From an uncultured Flavobacteriales bacterium (GTDB lineage: Bacteria; Bacteroidota; Bacteroidia; Palsa-965), in NCBI GenBank assembly GCA_903873905.1, contig CAIQQJ010000179.1:1-35170 (forward strand): a DNA stretch of 35,170 nt, in the 5' to 3' direction. Positions 8,795 to 16,932 of the stretch are shown piece by piece (position 1 is the first letter of the stretch; the number at the start of each line of letters is the position of its first letter). The translations under genes and the position numbers were made by a program. The notes under the pieces are model-generated. The model saw only the letters and a list, made by a program, of their open reading frames with translations, had not been told where the DNA came from and did no database searches.

Positions 8795-9265
8795 TTAGTT
8801 CAATCCTTCAAGCACTGCATTGATTGCTGCGAAATTTGGAAGATCACCTGCTGATTCAAGCACTTCTGCATAACGAACAACTCCGTCTTTGTCAATAAGG
8901 AATGCCGAACGTTTTGCAATACCTTTCAATCCAAGAACAAATTCTCCGTATGCATTTCCATAAGAGGCAATGGCTTCTTTATTGAAATCGGAAAGCAATT
9001 GAAAAGGAAGTTTTTGTTCATCCTTGAATCTCAACAACGCGAATGGTGAATCAATGGAAATTCCCAATACTTCAGCATTTGCTTTGCTGTAACGTGCAAT
9101 ATCATCACGAACGCCACACAATTCTGTTGTGCATGTGCCAGTGAATGCCAATGGAAAAAATAGCAACAAAACATTTTTTCCTTTGTACTCACTTAAAGTG
9201 ACGAATTGTTTTTCCGTATTTACCAATTTGAAATCGGGAGCGGTTTGACCAACTGTAATACTCAT
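8795..9265 (-). CDS. Peroxiredoxin, AhpE-like
   Basis: This 156-residue cytoplasmic thiol peroxidase reduces hydrogen peroxide and organic peroxides. The PxxxTxxC active site is visible as P38, T42 and peroxidatic C45 within FFPLAFTGTC. That stretch and the following LLSDF and the AxRSAFLIDKDGVVRYAE segment match the AhpE subgroup (as in Mycobacterium) better than BCP or Prx5. A second Cys at position 50 (CTTELC) could act as resolving residue, as in some BCP/AhpE proteins. The ATG at 9265 gives the normal N-terminus (MSITVGQTAPDF). The gene is divergent from a 2-Cys peroxiredoxin, and the 216-base spacer holds palindromes, so shared redox control is plausible. Confidence 0.92.
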   Translation of the reverse strand: MSITVGQTAPDFKLVNTEKQFVTLSEYKGKNVLLLFFPLAFTGTCTTELCGVRDDIARYSKANAEVLGISIDSPFALLRFKDEQKLPFQLLSDFNKEAIASYGNAYGEFVLGLKGIAKRSAFLIDKDGVVRYAEVLESAGDLPNFAAINAVLEGLN

Positions 9266-9305
9266 AAGGCGATAATTTTAAATAATTGAAATTAGATTTT
9301 CAGAT

Positions 9306-9325
9306 CGGGAATAAAATATTTCCCG
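9306..9325. promoter_or_regulatory. Inverted repeat upstream of the AhpE-like gene
   Basis: CGGGAA (9306-9311) and TTCCCG (9320-9325) are separated by eight A/T bases, about 40 bases upstream of the minus-strand peroxiredoxin start. The symmetry and position suit an operator. No regulator is encoded nearby. Confidence 0.4.
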
Positions 9326-9400
9326 CGTCAAAGATAATTGAATGTGTATGCTTACTTCTATGTCGAAGCGCATTTCTAATTGAAACATTAAGCATTCGCA

Positions 9401-9444
9401 TGACAATTGTCAATCTTTAATGCAAAATTCACTGTAATTTTGCA
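9401..9444 (+). promoter_or_regulatory. 2-Cys peroxiredoxin promoter with two palindromes
   Basis: TGACAATTGTCA (9401-9412) is a perfect palindrome. TGCAAAATT (9421-9429) and AATTTTGCA (9436-9444) form a second inverted repeat with a 6-base spacer. The right arm overlaps TAATTTTG (9435-9442), an exact match to the Bacteroidota -7 element TAnnTTTG, and a TTG at 9407-9409 is a possible -33 element, though its spacing (25 bases) is slightly long. The ATG is 37 bases further on. A protein bound to either palindrome would block or position RNA polymerase. Function is inferred from layout alone. Confidence 0.55.
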
Positions 9445-9481
9445 CTCTAATCGAACATAACTAATTCTAAAATCCATAATC

Positions 9482-10117
9482 ATGCAAGTACTAGTTGGAA
9501 AAAAAGCGCCGATTTTCAAGGCCACTGCTGTTGCAAACGGCAAGGATATTGTTAATGATTTTTCATTGGAACAATTCATTGGAAAAAAATATGTGATCTT
9601 TTTCTTTTATCCGAAAGATTTCACTTTTGTTTGCCCAAGTGAGCTTCATGCTTTCCAAGATCTTCTTGGAGAATTCGAATCACGCAACACAGCTGTTGTG
9701 GCTTGTTCTACAGACACAGAACAATCACATTGGGGTTGGTTGCAAGTGGAAAAAAAATCAGGCGGAATTAAAGGAATCACTTACCCAATTGTTGCCGATA
9801 CCAACAAAACCATTTCTTTCAATTACGGCGTGCTCAACGGCGAATTTGATATGACAGATGAGGGCGACATGATTGCAAGCTCAGAAATGATCGCATATCG
9901 TGGCTTGTTTCTCATTGACAAAAAAGGAATTGTTCGTCACCAATTGATCAATGACCTCCCGCTCGGACGTAACGTGGAAGAGGCAATTCGTATGGTGGAT
10001 GCTTTGCAATTCAACGAGGAAAGTGGAGAAGTTTGTCCTGCAAATTGGGTAAAAGGAAAGACAGGAATGAAAGCGACACATGAAGGTGTTGCCAATTATC
10101 TTGCTTCGGCGAAATAA
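9482..10117 (+). CDS. Typical 2-Cys peroxiredoxin (AhpC/Prx1 subfamily)
   Basis: This 211-residue cytoplasmic peroxidase has P44, T48 and peroxidatic C51 in the motif YPKDFTFVCPSE and resolving C185 in the motif GEVCPANW. R140 in YRGLFLIDKKG is the conserved active-site arginine. Between FNYGVL and AYRGLF there is an acidic/Met-rich insertion of about ten residues (around 122-136). The C-terminal YF motif linked to over-oxidation sensitivity is absent, and the GGLG-type loop is altered (GGIKGI), which suggests a robust, oxidation-resistant enzyme. No AhpF is adjacent; thioredoxin is the probable reductant. It is divergent from the AhpE-like gene and monocistronic, with a strong terminator. 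Confidence 0.93.
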   Translation: MQVLVGKKAPIFKATAVANGKDIVNDFSLEQFIGKKYVIFFFYPKDFTFVCPSELHAFQDLLGEFESRNTAVVACSTDTEQSHWGWLQVEKKSGGIKGITYPIVADTNKTISFNYGVLNGEFDMTDEGDMIASSEMIAYRGLFLIDKKGIVRHQLINDLPLGRNVEEAIRMVDALQFNEESGEVCPANWVKGKTGMKATHEGVANYLASAK

Positions 10118-10135
10118 CATGCTGAATGTTTATTG

Positions 10136-10168
10136 AAAAACCGCTTATCACTGATGAGCGGTTTTTTT
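10136..10168 (+). terminator. Intrinsic terminator after the 2-Cys peroxiredoxin
   Basis: Arms AAAAACCGCT (10136-10145) and AGCGGTTTTT (10157-10166) flank an 11-base loop, with a seven-T run, 18 bases after the stop codon. Confidence 0.9.
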
Positions 10169-10285
10169 ATTTCTTGACATGCCCTACTATAAATATTAAA
10201 AATAGTAATGGAAAAATAGTTGAGCACTAGTATCAAATTCTTGAATCTATTGAATCCTTCTTCCTAACTTGGTGTGTTCAATTTT

Positions 10286-13200
10286 ATGCAGAAGCCTTTT
10301 CCAATTTTTATTTTTTTTGTGCTGTTCTGCAATTCCATTTTTGCACAGCAATATAATTTCCATAATTATTCCGTTGCCGATGGTCTCGCGCAATCGCAAG
10401 TTTACACTATGGCGGAAGATCCTCGCGGGTATTTGTGGCTGGGTACGCGCGGTGGAGGATTAAGCAGATTTGATGGACAACAATTCCAGACTTTTACGGA
10501 AGATGATAGTTTGCCAAGCATGTTTATCACTTGTCTGCAAATTGATCCGAAAGGAAACATCTGGATTGGGACGGACGAGGGAGCTGCATGGTACGATGGT
10601 GAACATTTTCACAAAATGAAATTCCCAGGAAGCAATGGCGCCATCAATGATTTTTATTTTGGAAAAGACCAACTCACTTACATCGCAACCAATGACAGCG
10701 GACTAGTTGTATTAAAAAACAATCTTCTTGTCCATGATTATGTTTATGGTAATGGACTTCTTTCCAATCGTGTTTATTGCATTACGGAAGGTGTGAAAGG
10801 GGAAATCTGGTTAGGGACAGAACAAGGAGCATGTCGACTTGAGAATGAAAAAACATTTTTCTATGGAAAGAAACAAGGATTTCCAGTGATTGGTGTAAGG
10901 GAAATCCTAAAAGACAATCATTCAACAATGTGGTTCGGAACTTATGGAAGCGGTTTGATAAAATTGACAGATACATTGGTGTCACGCTTAACAGTGGATG
11001 ATGGACTTTCCAATAATTCAGTTCAGTGTATGATTCAAGATCGTGCAGGAAAAATTTGGGTAGGAACTTCTTCTGGCGTAACAAGAATTTCAGAATTTGA
11101 AGTAAAGCAATTTTCAGAACGAGAAGGATTGTGCAGTAATAGTGTCATGTCATTATTGGAAGATACATGGGGAAATATTTGGTTTGGAACTTCTGGAGGA
11201 GGCGCTTGCAAATTGGATGGAGAACGTTTCATTCACTTCAATGAAAAAAGCGGAGACATGGGAACGTGGGTGTATTCAGTGCATTGTGATCAGAAAGGAA
11301 AAATGTGGTTTGCAACCTCTCGTGGTGGAGTGACGGAATACGATGGAACATACTACACGAATTATTATGAAGGTGCTGGATTTACATCTTCAAAAGTGAG
11401 ATGTTTCGGAGAAGATACTACTGGCACAATGTGGTTTGGAACGGTTGGTGATGGAGCTTATAGTTTGAAGAATGGAACATTTCATCATTACAATTCTTCG
11501 AATGGACTTAGTGGGAATTACGTAAATGATTTTTTTACTGACAATTTCAATCGTGAATGGATGGCAACAGCAGGCGGAGGAATTTCAATTTTTAATCCTG
11601 CAGTAAATTCATTCACACACGTCAATAAAAAAAACGGATTAACAGATGATAGAATAAATTCATTTGCAAAAGACGAAGGCGGAAGTGTTTGGGCGGGAAG
11701 TGTTCACGGTGGAATATTTTATATTCAATACGACAGCATCGGCGTTACTTTCATTCGACAATTCACAATGAAAGATGGCATTCCAGGAAATTATGTTCGT
11801 TGTGTAACTAAAGATCGATTTGGAAATATGTGGTTTGGTTTTGCAGGTGGCGGAATCTCACGACATGCCACTCCCTTGCCTGATGATCTTACAAATCATT
11901 TCAGAAATTATTCCAAAAAAGATGGCCTTGCCTCGGATAATATTTATTTAATGATTTGTGATCACGATGGAAATTTGTGGGTGGGAACAGAAAAAGGATT
12001 GGATAAAATTGCATACGATGAAAAAGGAAATATTCTTTCCATCAAACATTATGGAAAAGGAGAAGGATTAATAGGAATTGAAACATCCTTGAATGCAGCT
12101 TGTCTTGACACTGCGAATGGAGTTTGGTTTGGAACAATTAGCGGAGCTAGTCTTTATAATTCTGAAAACGATATCATCAATAGAGAATCACCTCGTGTGC
12201 ATCTCACCGGCATCCGATTGTTTTTTGATCCAATACAAAACACACCCTATTGGAATGCTTCAGCAAAAACAAAATGGTTTCCTATTCCCGATTCACTTGT
12301 TTTACCCTACACACAAAATCATTTACGTTTTGAATTCACAGGAATTGATTTGCGAAATCCAGAAGGCGTTCAGTTTCGTTGGATGTTGATTGGTTTTGAC
12401 AAAACATGGTCGCCTGAAAATAATGAACGTCAAGCCACCTACTCCAATCTTCCTCCTGGAGAATATATCTTTTCAGTGCAAGCAAAAAACTCTGATGGAT
12501 TCTGGAGTGAAATGCAAAAATTCAGTTTTAAAATCACTCCTCCTATTTGGGCAACTTGGCCCTTCAGAATTATTGCTGGTTTATTTATTCTTTTGATAAT
12601 TGGAATTATTTTTTCATGGCGTGTACGACTCATTAAGAAAAAAACAAAACAGCTGCTTGAAAAAGTTACACTGGAAAAACATGTTTTAGAATTGGAACAG
12701 AAAGCCCTGCGTTTGCAAATGAATCCACATTTTATTTTCAATGCATTGCAATCCATTCAAGGTTTCATTGCCAGAAATGATTCGGCAGAAGCAAGAAGGT
12801 ATTTGGCGAAATTCGGAAAATTGATGCGTGCCACATTGGAAAATTCACGTCACGCCTATACGAGTATCGCACTCGAAACGGAATCACTTTCACATTATCT
12901 TGGACTTGAAGCATTGTGTCATGGAAACCGCTTTACATTTTCAATCGAAACCGATCAGCGCATTGATCCAGAAGCAACTTTTATTCCTGTGATGTTGATT
13001 CAACCTTTCGTAGAAAATGCTGTATTACATGGCTTGCTTCATCTCACAGAAAAACCCGGAAGAATTGACATTCGTTTTATGCTCAATGAAAAATCTGTGA
13101 TTTGCGAAATTGAGGATAACGGCGTTGGCAGGACAAAAGCGAAAGAATATGAATCGCAAACCAAAAAAGATCATAAGTCAGCGGCACTGGAAATTACGCG

Positions 13201-13333
13201 TGAACGTTTAGCACAAGCGAATGAAAAAGGAATGCCGAAAAGCAATTTGGAAATTATCGATTTGTTCGATCAGGAAAAAAATCCATCAGGAACGAAAGTT
13301 GTCATTCGAATTGGAAATGTTGTGTTTGAATAG
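10286..13333 (+). CDS. Two-regulator-propeller sensor histidine kinase, LytS/YehU type
   Basis: Starting at ATG 10286 (a GTG four codons earlier is also open), the protein has 1015 residues. A signal peptide (MQKPFPIF...IFA-Q) leads into about 14 propeller blades carrying the recurring (I/L/M)W(F/I/L)GT..GG motif, enough for two seven-bladed beta-propellers in the periplasm (to about 640). A Y_Y_Y-like Ig domain (about 685-755) and one membrane helix (about 765-785) follow. The cytoplasmic kinase is of His_kinase (LytS) type, with phospho-acceptor H815 in QMNPHFIFNAL, N-box N911 in PFVENAVLHG and the DNGVGR G-box. A LytTR response regulator normally pairs with such kinases, but none is adjacent. 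The ligand is unknown; in related proteins the propellers sense glycans or other surface signals. Confidence 0.9.
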   Translation: MQKPFPIFIFFVLFCNSIFAQQYNFHNYSVADGLAQSQVYTMAEDPRGYLWLGTRGGGLSRFDGQQFQTFTEDDSLPSMFITCLQIDPKGNIWIGTDEGAAWYDGEHFHKMKFPGSNGAINDFYFGKDQLTYIATNDSGLVVLKNNLLVHDYVYGNGLLSNRVYCITEGVKGEIWLGTEQGACRLENEKTFFYGKKQGFPVIGVREILKDNHSTMWFGTYGSGLIKLTDTLVSRLTVDDGLSNNSVQCMIQDRAGKIWVGTSSGVTRISEFEVKQFSEREGLCSNSVMSLLEDTWGNIWFGTSGGGACKLDGERFIHFNEKSGDMGTWVYSVHCDQKGKMWFATSRGGVTEYDGTYYTNYYEGAGFTSSKVRCFGEDTTGTMWFGTVGDGAYSLKNGTFHHYNSSNGLSGNYVNDFFTDNFNREWMATAGGGISIFNPAVNSFTHVNKKNGLTDDRINSFAKDEGGSVWAGSVHGGIFYIQYDSIGVTFIRQFTMKDGIPGNYVRCVTKDRFGNMWFGFAGGGISRHATPLPDDLTNHFRNYSKKDGLASDNIYLMICDHDGNLWVGTEKGLDKIAYDEKGNILSIKHYGKGEGLIGIETSLNAACLDTANGVWFGTISGASLYNSENDIINRESPRVHLTGIRLFFDPIQNTPYWNASAKTKWFPIPDSLVLPYTQNHLRFEFTGIDLRNPEGVQFRWMLIGFDKTWSPENNERQATYSNLPPGEYIFSVQAKNSDGFWSEMQKFSFKITPPIWATWPFRIIAGLFILLIIGIIFSWRVRLIKKKTKQLLEKVTLEKHVLELEQKALRLQMNPHFIFNALQSIQGFIARNDSAEARRYLAKFGKLMRATLENSRHAYTSIALETESLSHYLGLEALCHGNRFTFSIETDQRIDPEATFIPVMLIQPFVENAVLHGLLHLTEKPGRIDIRFMLNEKSVICEIEDNGVGRTKAKEYESQTKKDHKSAALEITRERLAQANEKGMPKSNLEIIDLFDQEKNPSGTKVVIRIGNVVFE

Positions 13334-13344
13334 AACTCCGCGAC

Positions 13345-13406
13345 CTCTGCACCTCTGCGGCGAAAAAAAAACATCATTGAAAATTTATTGCCGCAGAGGC
13401 GCAGAG
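13345..13406. terminator. Long inverted repeat between convergent genes (GCAGAGG family)
   Basis: The 17-base arms CTCTGCACCTCTGCGGC (13345-13361) and GCCGCAGAGGCGCAGAG (13390-13406) pair with one mismatch across a 28-base loop. It sits between the convergent kinase and YD-repeat genes and may terminate both. The CGCAGAG unit also appears near 2305, so the arms look like captured micro-repeat sequence. Confidence 0.6.
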
Positions 13407-13425
13407 TGCACAAAGGACAGCTTCT

Positions 13426-13454
13426 AAACTTTCAAACTTTTCAACTTTCAAACT
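13426..13454 (-). repeat. Periodic GAAAGTT micro-repeat abutting a stop codon
   Basis: Read on the minus strand, the tract repeats (G)AAAGTTTGAAAGTT right after the stop of the gene ending at 13455. The same motif family occurs at 16745-16811 directly after the prolyl oligopeptidase stop, in the same orientation relative to the gene. Confidence 0.6.
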
Positions 13455-14429
13455 TTACTTCTCATGAAATTCATATTCAAAAGCATCCACATAACTCCCA
13501 CGAGTGAAAGAACGAATGCCAATCAATTCCACCAATCCTTCGTTTCCAAAACGGCGATTGATCTTACTGACAACTTTGTCGCCTTGATGTTGCTCCTGAA
13601 CAATTACACGATCCAAAGCATCGTACGTGTAATAAACAATGAAATTATCCGAATCATTTACGGAAACAGAATGCTCCTCTAATTCACGGTCTTTTTCATC
13701 GAATATTATTTTTACATATTCCTGCACCTTTTCCTTTTCGTTGAAAGTTGCAATCGCAATTTTATCTTCACGCGTGCGCGGATCAAAAAACTCAGTCCTT
13801 CTATATTTTCCCATGGAAATATCTCTCACCACAAACCTTTTCGCTTTCACTTCACCACTGCGTTCCTCCCATTCATTGTCCTCCTCAATTGTAATTTGAT
13901 CTTCCTCATCCAGCAACACATGTTTTACAATCTTGTCTTTCCAAATCGGATGATAAGCAAAGGTTTCTTTTTTTTGTAATTCGCCATCAACATCATCCAC
14001 TCGCTTCTCTATCACACGACCTTCTTCGTCATACTTAAAAAATGTTGTCAATGGAAACCCTTCATCAAACTCGCGGGTTTCTTTGATTACATTTTGCTTT
14101 TCGTCGTAAACGATTTCCGTTTTTTCTACAAGAACTCCTTCTGTGAAAAGTTCATGAAGAATAACATTCCCATTTTCATCATATGTATTTGCCGTTTTTT
14201 GCAATTCATTCCCATCCTTGTCATATTCAATTTCACAAACCTGTTCACCATTCGACAACATTTCACGATGAAATATCTTATAGAAATCCGCTTTATCTAC
14301 AACTTCTCCATTTTCAAAATCCGTCCATTCACCATTTTGCAAACGATAAACATTTTGAATTTTAATAGCTGCAGCTTCAACTTTTGCAACTTCCTTTTCC
14401 ACTTGTTGTGGTGCGGTTTCTTCTGACAT
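13455..14429 (-). CDS. Cytoplasmic YD/RHS-repeat-like acidic protein, unknown function
   Basis: From ATG 14429 (MSEETAPQ) the protein has 324 residues. An open stretch upstream lacks a better start. There is no signal peptide or membrane segment. The body is a chain of roughly 20-25-residue units with the pattern YD..GN.(I/L)..., for example YDKDGNELQK, YDENGNVILH, YDEKQNVIKE, YDEEGRVIEK and YDALDRVIVQ. This is the core signature of RHS/YD repeats (and the related MORN-like YwqK repeats), which make beta-strand cages or solenoids. The protein is strongly acidic. It is too short for an RHS toxin shell and has no toxin tip. Neighbours are unrelated and the gene is monocistronic. Function unknown. 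Confidence 0.75.
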   Translation of the reverse strand: MSEETAPQQVEKEVAKVEAAAIKIQNVYRLQNGEWTDFENGEVVDKADFYKIFHREMLSNGEQVCEIEYDKDGNELQKTANTYDENGNVILHELFTEGVLVEKTEIVYDEKQNVIKETREFDEGFPLTTFFKYDEEGRVIEKRVDDVDGELQKKETFAYHPIWKDKIVKHVLLDEEDQITIEEDNEWEERSGEVKAKRFVVRDISMGKYRRTEFFDPRTREDKIAIATFNEKEKVQEYVKIIFDEKDRELEEHSVSVNDSDNFIVYYTYDALDRVIVQEQHQGDKVVSKINRRFGNEGLVELIGIRSFTRGSYVDAFEYEFHEK

Positions 14430-14625
14430 TGTTGGATTTTTTTTGGAGTCTAAAAATACAGAAAAAATAGATGAGTGACGAAAACTTCCAATACGAGAAA
14501 AGAAAAACAATTTCTACAAACCATTGAATTGGCCTTCTGTCAAATTCTCCCACCCCTTGTCCCCTTTTCGTCCCACGTCCCTCTTAAAAAGCTAAATTTA
14601 CATTGCTAATCATTAAAATCTCCAA

Positions 14626-16740
14626 ATGAAACGTCTCTTCCCACTGTTTTTTTCTTTGGCAATAGTTGCCTGTTCTTCTGAGAATTCTGCCAATAAAAAA
14701 TACACCTATCCGCATTCCAGAAAAGTTGATACAGTTGATACCTATTTCGGTGTTAAAGTTCCTGATCCCTATCGTTGGCTTGAAGATGACAATTCTGATT
14801 CCACCAAAAAATGGGTAGACGAAGAAAATAAAGTAACACAAGATTATTTGGCTCAAATTCCTTTCCGAAATAAAATCCGTGATCGTTTGCGTCAGATTTG
14901 GAATTTTGAAAAGATGAGTGCGCCTTATTTAAAAGGCAAAAGATATTTCTATTCGAAAAATGATGGCATGCAAAACCAATCGGTTCTTTTTTACAAAGAC
15001 GAATTGAATGGAGCAGGAAAAATGTTGTTGGATCCGAATAAACTTTCTACCGATGGAACAACTTCTTTACAAGGATGGGAAGTTTCACATGATGGAAAAT
15101 ACATGCAATATGGAACAAGTAAAGCTGGTTCTGATTGGGAAGAATTCAATGTATTGGAAATTGCTTCTGGAAAATTATTGGATGATCATTTGAAATGGAT
15201 AAAATTTTCTGGCGCTTCCTGGAGAGGTGATGGATTTTTCTACGGGCATTATGATGTTCCGGTAGGAAGTGAACTTTCTTCCAAGAATGAAAACCAGAAA
15301 TTATTCTTTCACAAATTGGGCGATGCCCAGGATAAAGACATGCTCGTTTACAAAGATGATGCACATCCAAATCGCATGTTCAGTCCACAGGTTACTGAAG
15401 ATCAAAATTGGTTAATCATTTATTCCTCTGAATTCACCAGTGGAAATGGATTCATGGTGAAAGACTTGAATAATCCAAAATCAGAATTCAAAACCATTGT
15501 TGATCTCAATGAGAAATCAAATGATTATGGCGTGTTGGATATTGTTGGAAGAAAAATGATTGTTCGAACCAACCACAATGCACCCAATTACAAATTGGTG
15601 GAAATCGATTTTGATCATGCCGAAGAAGCGAATTGGAAAACCATTATACCAGAATCGAAAAGTATGCTCGAGGGAGTTTCGCTTGCTGGCGATAAATACA
15701 TCGCAAATTATCTCGTCGATGTAAAATCACAATTGATGATTTTCGATAAGAAGGGAAATAAGGAAGGCGATTTGCCAATGGAAAAAATGGTTTCTGTCAG
15801 TGAATTGAGTTCCGACCGAAATGACAGTTTGGTTTTCATGAGCATCGCAACATTTACCGGTCCGACTTCAATATTTAAATACAACCTCAACACAAAACAA
15901 TCTTCACTCTATTTCAAACCGAATCTTGATTTCAAAACGGAAGAGTACGAAACGGAACAGGTTTTTTATCCAAGCAAAGACGGCACAAAAATCCCAATGT
16001 TCATCACGCACAAAAAAGGAATCAAGATGGATGGAAATAATCCATGTTTCATTTTTGGTTATGGTGGATTTACATCTCACTATTCTCCAGAATTTAGAAT
16101 TGATCGCGCTGTATTTTTGGAATCTGGTGGCGTTTATTGTGTGGCAAACATTCGAGGTGGTGATGAATATGGTGAGACTTGGCACCAAGGCGGAATAAAA
16201 TGCAACAAACAAAATGTATTCGATGATTTTATTGCGGCTGCTGAATATATGATCGAACAAAAATACACGAGCAAGGAAAAACTCGCTTGCCAAGGAAGAT
16301 CAAATGGAGGATTGCTCATTGGTGCGTGTGAAACACAACGACCAGATCTTTATAAAGTTTGCATTCCAATGGTTGGTGTAATGGACATGTTGCGCTACGA
16401 CAAATTCACCATCGGTCGCGCATGGTCGAGTGATTATGGTTTGAGCGAAAATGAAAATGAATTCAATTGCCTTTTCAAATATTCACCGCTTCATAATATC
16501 AAGGAAGTAAGTTATCCCGCAACATTGATTACCACTGGCGATCATGATGATCGTGTTGTTCCTGCACACTCTTTTAAATTTGCAGCAACCATGCAGGAAA
16601 AACAACAAGGCGATAATCCAATTCTAATTCGCATTGACAAAAACGCAGGACATGGTTCAGGAAAACCAACCGATAAACAGATTGAAGAATTCGCTGATAT
16701 CTGGGCCTTTGTTTTTTATAACATGGGAATGACATACTAA
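14626..16740 (+). CDS. Prolyl oligopeptidase (S9A), predicted lipoprotein
   Basis: The 704-residue serine peptidase cleaves after proline in oligopeptides. The N-terminus is a signal peptide with lipobox IVAC at the tip, so the enzyme is probably lipid-anchored in the periplasm. The PDPYRWLEDDNSD motif typical of the family begins near residue 45. A seven-bladed propeller (about 80-430) precedes the alpha/beta-hydrolase domain. The catalytic triad is visible as S559 in GRSNGG, D642 in DHDDRVVP and H676 in AGHGSGKP; spacing matches porcine prolyl oligopeptidase (554/641/680). The usual GGSNGG is GRSNGG here, a mild variant. A TAAATTTA box lies 26 bases upstream of the start. An M1 peptidase follows on the same strand, so the two may serve peptide utilisation together. 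Confidence 0.94.
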   Translation: MKRLFPLFFSLAIVACSSENSANKKYTYPHSRKVDTVDTYFGVKVPDPYRWLEDDNSDSTKKWVDEENKVTQDYLAQIPFRNKIRDRLRQIWNFEKMSAPYLKGKRYFYSKNDGMQNQSVLFYKDELNGAGKMLLDPNKLSTDGTTSLQGWEVSHDGKYMQYGTSKAGSDWEEFNVLEIASGKLLDDHLKWIKFSGASWRGDGFFYGHYDVPVGSELSSKNENQKLFFHKLGDAQDKDMLVYKDDAHPNRMFSPQVTEDQNWLIIYSSEFTSGNGFMVKDLNNPKSEFKTIVDLNEKSNDYGVLDIVGRKMIVRTNHNAPNYKLVEIDFDHAEEANWKTIIPESKSMLEGVSLAGDKYIANYLVDVKSQLMIFDKKGNKEGDLPMEKMVSVSELSSDRNDSLVFMSIATFTGPTSIFKYNLNTKQSSLYFKPNLDFKTEEYETEQVFYPSKDGTKIPMFITHKKGIKMDGNNPCFIFGYGGFTSHYSPEFRIDRAVFLESGGVYCVANIRGGDEYGETWHQGGIKCNKQNVFDDFIAAAEYMIEQKYTSKEKLACQGRSNGGLLIGACETQRPDLYKVCIPMVGVMDMLRYDKFTIGRAWSSDYGLSENENEFNCLFKYSPLHNIKEVSYPATLITTGDHDDRVVPAHSFKFAATMQEKQQGDNPILIRIDKNAGHGSGKPTDKQIEEFADIWAFVFYNMGMTY

Positions 16741-16744
16741 AACG

Positions 16745-16811
16745 AGTTGGAAAGTTGCAAAGTTGAATTTGGAAAGTTGAAAAGTTGGAAAGTTGGAAAG
16801 TTGGAAAGTTG
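16745..16811 (+). repeat. Periodic GTTGGAAA micro-repeat after a stop codon
   Basis: About eight near-copies of GTTGGAAA (some GTTGAAAA or GTTGCAAA) start four bases after the stop of the prolyl oligopeptidase gene. The unit length is 8-10 bases and the copies are imperfect. It shares its motif with 13426-13454. Confidence 0.75.
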
Positions 16812-16932
16812 AAAAAAAAAGACTCCGTTTACTTAGCGTATCAGCGGCAAAATGAGTTAACAAATATGCTTTCGTTGGAAAGGGGCAGAGAGCGGTGAGA
16901 ATTCCCTATCTTTAATAATACAATTTAATCAC

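Noticed and set aside
9881-10120. A minus-strand frame over the 3' end of the 2-Cys peroxiredoxin gene
   Set aside because: It is a shadow of a clearly conserved gene and has no recognisable product.
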